Assembly (NCBI RefSeq): GCF_019645835.1
Contig: NZ_CP080998.1
Coordinates: 1,116,001 to 1,180,000, forward strand
Reading direction: 5' to 3'
From: Mycolicibacterium holsaticum DSM 44478 = JCM 12374
GTDB lineage: Bacteria > Actinomycetota > Actinomycetes > Mycobacteriales > Mycobacteriaceae
Length of the DNA stretch: 64,000 nt
The translations under genes were made by a program, and so were the position numbers. Positions 59,961-64,000 of the stretch are shown here, in pieces (position 1 is the stretch's first letter; every line of letters begins with the position of its first letter). The notes beneath the pieces are model-generated. The model made no database searches and was not told the origin of the DNA. It saw only the letters and a list, made by a program, of their open reading frames with translations.

Positions 59961-61028
59961 ATGAAAATGGCTAACATTGCCGCGCCCCTGAGACGGGCGA
60001 AAACTTCTGGTTCAGAAGTGAAAGAAGATGTTCACGCCGACCCGGGCGTCAGCGCGGCAGGGTGTGTCGACGTGCGCCGCGGGCCGATCGGCGATATCGC
60101 CGTGGCCGACGGCGCGATCGTGGTCGCCAACTACGGCGACGACAGCATTGCGGTGCTCAACGCGGCCACGCTGGCCGTGGAGAGCATCATCGCGGTGCCG
60201 GGCGAACCGGTCGCGGTGGCCGTCGCCGACGACCGCGCCTACGTCAGCACCTCATCGTGGACCCATGACGAGGTCGCGGTGGTCGATCTCACGGCCAAGA
60301 GCGTCATTGCTACCTACGACCTCGCTTTCAGCGTCACGGCGCTGACCGTCAGCCCCGACGGCAAGCGGGTGTTTGCCGGTCGCACCGGTGACGGCTACGC
60401 CGACGTCGCCGTCATCGACGTGCCCGCAGAGCGCATGGGCACCATCGAGATCGCCACGGGTGCGGGCATCGGTATCGACGCGGTCGAGGTCGACGCCGCC
60501 GGTAAGCGCCTGTACGTGGGCACCACCGACGCCCGAGGCAGCGCGCTCGTCGTCGTCAACGTGGAGACCGCGCGCGTCGACCGCGCGGTGCAGATCGGCG
60601 CACCGATCCGTGACATCGCCGTCGCCGACGGTGCCGCGTACGTGCTGACATCGGATCGTGCCCGCGGCGGCGTCGTGCATGTGATCCCCATGGCGACCGG
60701 CAGGATCACCGGGACCGTCCAACTCGGCGGCGCACCGACCCAACTGGCCATGGGCGCGGACAGGACCCGCGCGTACGTCGTCGACTACGACCGGGTCGAG
60801 GTGCTGTGCACGCTCACCCACAAGGTCATCGACACGATCACGGTGGGTTCCCGGCCGTCGAGCGTCGCGGTGGGCGCAGGCGGGGGTCGTCTGCACGTCG
60901 CCGACTACACCGGCGCCATCACCGTCTACAAGGTGGCCACGGCCACACCGCTGATGTACGCGGACTTCGTGGCGACCGATCCGATCGTGATCCCCGACGT
61001 CCCCGAGTTGGAGCCGGCCGCCGTCTAG
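59961..61028 (+). CDS. YncE/YVTN-type beta-propeller protein
   Basis: 355 residues. After a hydrophilic N-terminus, about seven blades each of some 42 residues repeat a pattern such as GPIGDIAVADGAIVVANYGDDSIAVLNAATLAVESIIAVPGEPVAV, then VTALTVSPDGKRVFAGRTG and so on. No signal peptide or anchor is visible, so it is probably cytoplasmic. Beta-propellers of this kind act as scaffolds or, in some cases, as enzymes or sensors; no catalytic residues can be named. Confidence 0.85.
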   Translation: MKMANIAAPLRRAKTSGSEVKEDVHADPGVSAAGCVDVRRGPIGDIAVADGAIVVANYGDDSIAVLNAATLAVESIIAVPGEPVAVAVADDRAYVSTSSWTHDEVAVVDLTAKSVIATYDLAFSVTALTVSPDGKRVFAGRTGDGYADVAVIDVPAERMGTIEIATGAGIGIDAVEVDAAGKRLYVGTTDARGSALVVVNVETARVDRAVQIGAPIRDIAVADGAAYVLTSDRARGGVVHVIPMATGRITGTVQLGGAPTQLAMGADRTRAYVVDYDRVEVLCTLTHKVIDTITVGSRPSSVAVGAGGGRLHVADYTGAITVYKVATATPLMYADFVATDPIVIPDVPELEPAAV

Positions 61029-61041
61029 TACACCGAAATCC

Positions 61042-61356
61042 CTAGTGGCGGCGGCAGTCCAGCGAGACCGAGATCGGTTGGCTGATCGTCACCGGAAAGA
61101 GCACGCCGTCGTTTCTGCCCCCGAGCAGCGGCATCAACTGGGTGAACTGCTGCGGGTTACGCACGCTGGTGACCACGCACTCCGACATCGGGGCCGTGCC
61201 GATCTTGTCGATGGTGACGTTGTAGCCCTTGTCCTGCAGCTTGTTGATCACTTCCTGCGCCGACTCGCCGTCATCGGCTACCGCGATCCCGGCCGGCGCG
61301 GCGATCGCTGCGTACGCGACGGCCGCCGCCCCGGCGATGGTCCAAGTGGTCCGCAT
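61042..61356 (-). CDS. Small secreted protein, mycobacterial type
   Basis: 104 residues: signal peptide MRTTWTIAGAAAVAYAAIAAPAGIAVA, then ESAQEVINKLQDKGYNVTIDKIG, PMSECVVTSVRNPQ and a final VSLDCRRH with two cysteines. Families of such 100-residue exported proteins are widespread in mycobacteria and have no known function. It converges with the beta-propeller gene. Confidence 0.82.
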   Translation of the reverse strand: MRTTWTIAGAAAVAYAAIAAPAGIAVADDGESAQEVINKLQDKGYNVTIDKIGTAPMSECVVTSVRNPQQFTQLMPLLGGRNDGVLFPVTISQPISVSLDCRRH

Positions 61357-61374
61357 GGGGTCAATGATCCCTCA

Positions 61375-62565
61375 TCAGCGCTCGGCGCGCTGATACGCGG
61401 TCACGACCGCCGCGCCGCCGAGCCCGATGTTGTGCTGCAGCGCGGCGGTGACACCCTCGACCTGACGCTTGTCGGCGGTACCGCGCAGTTGCCACGTCAA
61501 CTCGGAGCACTGCGCCAGCCCCGTCGCCCCGAGCGGATGGCCCTTGGAGATCAGCCCGCCGGACGGGTTGACGACCCAGCGCCCGCCGTAGGTGGTGTCG
61601 TTGTTGTCGATCAGCTTCGGCGCCTCGCCTTCAGCGCACAGCCCCAGCGCCTCGTAGAGCAGCAACTCGTTGGCCGAGAAGCAGTCGTGTAGCTCGATCA
61701 CCTGGAAGTCGGCAGGCCCGAGCCCGGACTGCTCGTAAACCTGCTGTGCGGCTTGCACGTTCATGTCGTAGCCGATGAGGTTCTTGGCGGTGCCGTCGAA
61801 GGACGACTGGAAATCGGTGGTCATCGCCTGGCCGACGATCTCCACGGCCTGGCCGGCCAGGTTGTGCTTGTCGACGAACGCCTCGCTGGCCACGATCGCC
61901 GCACCCGAACCGTCGGAGGTGGGGGAGCACTGCAGCTTGGTCAGCGGGTCGGAGATCATCTTCGCCGCCAGAATGTCCTCGAGGGTGTACTCCTCCTGGA
62001 ACTGGGCGTACGGGTTGTTCACCGAATGCTTGTGGTTCTTCAGCCCGATCTTCGCGAAATGTTCGGCGGTGCTGCCATATTGACGCATGTGCTCACGGCC
62101 GGCCGCGCCGAACATCCACGGCGCCACCGGAAACGCGAACTCGTCGATCTCGGCCATCGCCGCGACATGCTTGCCCATCGGCGACTCGCGGTCATCGTGG
62201 CCGCCCTTCAACGATCCGGGCTGCATCTTCTCGAAGCCGAGCGCGATCGCACAGTCGGCGAGCCCGCCGCGGATGGTCTGCGCGGCGAGGAACAGCGCGG
62301 TGGAACCCGTCGAACAGTTGTTGTTGACGTTGACGATCGGAATACCGGTCATGCCGAGCTCGTAGAGCGCGCGGTTGCCCGACGTCGAGTCGCCCGTGAC
62401 GTAGCCGACAAACCCCTGCTGGACTTCGGAGTAGTCGATGCCGGCGTCCTCGAGTGCCTTGGTGCCGGACTCCTTGGCCATCTGCGGGTAGTCCCAGCCC
62501 TCGCGGCGGCCGGGCTTCTCGAACTTCGTCATCCCGACGCCGACGACGTAGACCTTGTTTGGCAT
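61375..62565 (-). CDS. ltp1: Lipid-transfer protein / SCPx-type thiolase (Ltp)
   Basis: 396 residues of the non-specific lipid-transfer thiolase family. The nucleophile Cys is in [16 protein letters not shown], the second site in [20 protein letters not shown], and the C-terminal His in [19 protein letters not shown]. The fold is that of thiolases lacking the SCP2 domain. Paralogues take part in sterol side-chain or fatty-acid degradation. The KstR-type box beyond its start agrees with a sterol or lipid link. Symbol by resemblance to mycobacterial Ltp1. Confidence 0.85.
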   Translation of the reverse strand: MPNKVYVVGVGMTKFEKPGRREGWDYPQMAKESGTKALEDAGIDYSEVQQGFVGYVTGDSTSGNRALYELGMTGIPIVNVNNNCSTGSTALFLAAQTIRGGLADCAIALGFEKMQPGSLKGGHDDRESPMGKHVAAMAEIDEFAFPVAPWMFGAAGREHMRQYGSTAEHFAKIGLKNHKHSVNNPYAQFQEEYTLEDILAAKMISDPLTKLQCSPTSDGSGAAIVASEAFVDKHNLAGQAVEIVGQAMTTDFQSSFDGTAKNLIGYDMNVQAAQQVYEQSGLGPADFQVIELHDCFSANELLLYEALGLCAEGEAPKLIDNNDTTYGGRWVVNPSGGLISKGHPLGATGLAQCSELTWQLRGTADKRQVEGVTAALQHNIGLGGAAVVTAYQRAER

Positions 62566-62693
62566 TTCGTGTTCCTTTCACTGCGGCGAAGTCCGGGTCA
62601 ACCCTAATGCCACGAGCAGACGCAGAGTCGTCCATTCCCGGCACGAATAGTGCGAGTTTGCGTCTGCTCGGCGGGGTAGAGGGGTACAAAGAG

Positions 62694-62707
62694 TAGAACG
62701 TGTTCTA
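62694..62707. promoter_or_regulatory. KstR-type operator
   Basis: TAGAACGTGTTCTA fits the KstR consensus TAGAAC-N2-GTT-C/N-TA with perfect outer half-sites. It lies 19 bases before ATG 62726 and between two divergent genes of lipid type, so it may control either. KstR is the repressor of mycobacterial cholesterol catabolism. Confidence 0.6.
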
Positions 62708-62725
62708 GTTTTCTCAGGAGGCGAT

Positions 62726-63775
62726 ATGGGGTTTCGGGTCGTGCAATGGGCCACCGGAGGGGTCGGCGTCGCGGCCATCAAGGGGGTACTCGAACACCCC
62801 GACCTCGAACTCGCCGGCTGCTGGGTGCACTCACCGGACAAGGCCGGCAAGGATGTCGGCGAGCTCATCGGCGCCGAACCGCTGGGCGTGACGGCCACCG
62901 ACAGCATCGACGACATCCTCGCGCTGGACGCCGACGCGGTCGTCTATACCCCGTTGCTGCCCAATCCGGACGAGGTGGCCGCGCTGTTGCGGTCCGGCAA
63001 GAATGTGGTGACCCCCGTCGGCTGGGTCTACCCGAGTGAACGGCAGGCCGCGCCGTTGCTTGCCGCGGCGCTGGAGGGCAACGCGACGCTGCACGGCACC
63101 GGCATCGCACCAGGCGGCATCAGCGAGAAGTTTCCACTGATGTTCTCGATCATGTCGACGGGCGTGACATTTGTTCGGGCCGAAGAGTTCTCGGATCTGC
63201 GCACCTATGAGGCGCCGGACGTGGTCCGCCATGTGATGGGTTTCGGCGAGGTACCGGACAAAGCGCTCAGCGGCCCGATGCAGAAGCTGCTCGACGGCGG
63301 CTTCATCCAGGCGGTCAAGATGTGCGTCGACAAGATGGGGTTCCGCGCCGAACCGAAAGTCCGCTCGACACAGGAGATCGCGGTCGCCACGGCGCCGATC
63401 CCGTCGCCGATCGGCGAGATCGAGCCGGGACAGGTCGCAGGCCGTAGGTTCCACTGGGAGGCGCTGGTCGACGGGGAACCCGTCGTGCGGATCACGGTGA
63501 ACTGGCTGATGGGTGAGGACAACCTCGACCCGGCGTGGACCTTCGGCCCCGAAGGTCAGCGCTACGAGATCGAGGTGCGGGGTAACCCCGATATCACCGT
63601 GAGCATCAAGGGTTTTCAGTCCGAGGTCGGCGGTCAGGGACCGGAATACGGCGTCGTGGGCACCGCCGCGCACTGCGTGAACTCCATCCCTGCGGTGTGC
63701 GCGGCCGCTCCCGGCATCGCGACCTATCTGGACCTTCCGCTGATCAGCGGTAGGGCGGCCCCGCACCTGGGTTGA
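62726..63775 (+). CDS. DapB-like NAD(P)H-dependent oxidoreductase
   Basis: 349 residues. Rossmann N-terminus FRVVQWATGGVGVAAIKGVLEHPDLELAG and the DapB-like C-terminal domain (GFGEVPDKALSGPMQ, VHWEALVDG-like FHWEALVDGEPVVRI). This family, annotated as dihydrodipicolinate reductase or amine dehydrogenase, is greatly expanded in mycobacteria and is not the lysine-pathway DapB. ATG 62726 follows CAGGAGG by a few bases, after the KstR-type box. Substrate unknown. Confidence 0.82.
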   Translation: MGFRVVQWATGGVGVAAIKGVLEHPDLELAGCWVHSPDKAGKDVGELIGAEPLGVTATDSIDDILALDADAVVYTPLLPNPDEVAALLRSGKNVVTPVGWVYPSERQAAPLLAAALEGNATLHGTGIAPGGISEKFPLMFSIMSTGVTFVRAEEFSDLRTYEAPDVVRHVMGFGEVPDKALSGPMQKLLDGGFIQAVKMCVDKMGFRAEPKVRSTQEIAVATAPIPSPIGEIEPGQVAGRRFHWEALVDGEPVVRITVNWLMGEDNLDPAWTFGPEGQRYEIEVRGNPDITVSIKGFQSEVGGQGPEYGVVGTAAHCVNSIPAVCAAAPGIATYLDLPLISGRAAPHLG

Positions 63776-63780
63776 CCGAG

Positions 63781-63999
63781 TTACGCGCGCATCGGCGCGT
63801 GCAGCGCGGCGGGCAACGCGATCACGTTCATCAGCAGCAAGACCACGACGGGCCAGATCGCCGACGAATTGTGGGCGATTCCGCCCAGTGCGACGCCGAG
63901 TCCGGCGGTGGCGACGGCGACAAGGACCGCGGAGAACCCCAACAGGGTCGCGCGCTCGTGTTCGGCGGCGAAGATGTTGATCCACGTGGTCGCGGCGGC
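63781..63999 (-). CDS. MFS transporter, C-terminal part (gene continues past the window)
   Basis: Minus-strand frame open at the right edge, ending TAA at 63781-63783. The 72 visible residues hold TWINIFAAEHERATLLGFSAVLVAV, two hydrophobic segments and a short polar tail, as in the last helices of a major facilitator transporter. The rest is beyond the window, so the substrate cannot be guessed. Confidence 0.7.
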   Translation of the reverse strand, partial: AAATTWINIFAAEHERATLLGFSAVLVAVATAGLGVALGGIAHNSSAIWPVVVLLLMNVIALPAALHAPMRA

Positions 64000-64000
64000 G

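Overview
The window is GC-rich chromosomal DNA from a Mycobacterium, most likely a fast-growing environmental species (Mycolicibacterium type). The evidence is an eight-gene yrbE/mce operon, an exopolyphosphatase of the Ppx2 type, a lipid-transfer thiolase, a DUF732 secreted protein, an SOS-controlled DUF222/HNH (13E12-type) protein, a PGRS-like protein and a KstR-type box. No ribosomal RNA gene, CRISPR array or insertion sequence was seen.

Layout. 1-4.7 kb: exopolyphosphatase, a DUF4383 membrane protein, a 34-residue Cys/His-rich metallothionein-like gene, and gnd-zwf (oxidative pentose phosphate). 4.7-25.7 kb: a large catabolic locus. It holds an Mce lipid-type importer, a thioredoxin-fold protein, a TetR regulator, then hydrolase/HyuB/HyuA/aldehyde dehydrogenase on the minus strand, FAH-family hydrolase and AMP-ligase on the plus strand, and a GMC oxidoreductase. 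A 15-base palindrome (GCGTACAGTGTACTC) recurs, exactly or nearly so, in the mce leader, in the divergent ALDH/FAH promoter and in the GMC promoter. Weaker copies precede the thioredoxin-fold and TetR genes. I read this as one TetR-controlled regulon that imports and degrades an unknown hydrophobic substrate. This is the best candidate for an undescribed system.

25.7-31.6 kb: PrpE-type acyl-CoA synthetase, an epoxide-hydrolase-like protein, DUF309, and a KdpD sensor kinase with no KdpE next to it. 31.7-44.2 kb: integrative element(s) in a tRNA gene with UAA anticodon. The inner element (about 10.8 kb) carries a tyrosine integrase, an Xis-like protein, a DUF3631 ATPase, a composite McrBC-type restriction system, and a large NDT/TIR-like plus P-loop ATPase protein that is probably anti-phage. 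Arm-type repeats lie at both ends. A second, decayed segment follows with an orphan sugar-binding protein and a third tRNA 3' half.

44.2-64 kb: decayed gene fragments, an M20 amidohydrolase, a P450 with its TetR regulator, a secreted thermolysin-like (M4) protease, a class II glutamine amidotransferase, the DUF222/HNH protein under a perfect LexA box, a membrane sulfite-oxidase-like molybdoenzyme, small secreted proteins, a PGRS-like protein without PE domain, a STAS/RsbW partner-switching pair, a beta-propeller protein, an Ltp thiolase and a DapB-like oxidoreductase flanking a KstR-type box, and the end of an MFS transporter.
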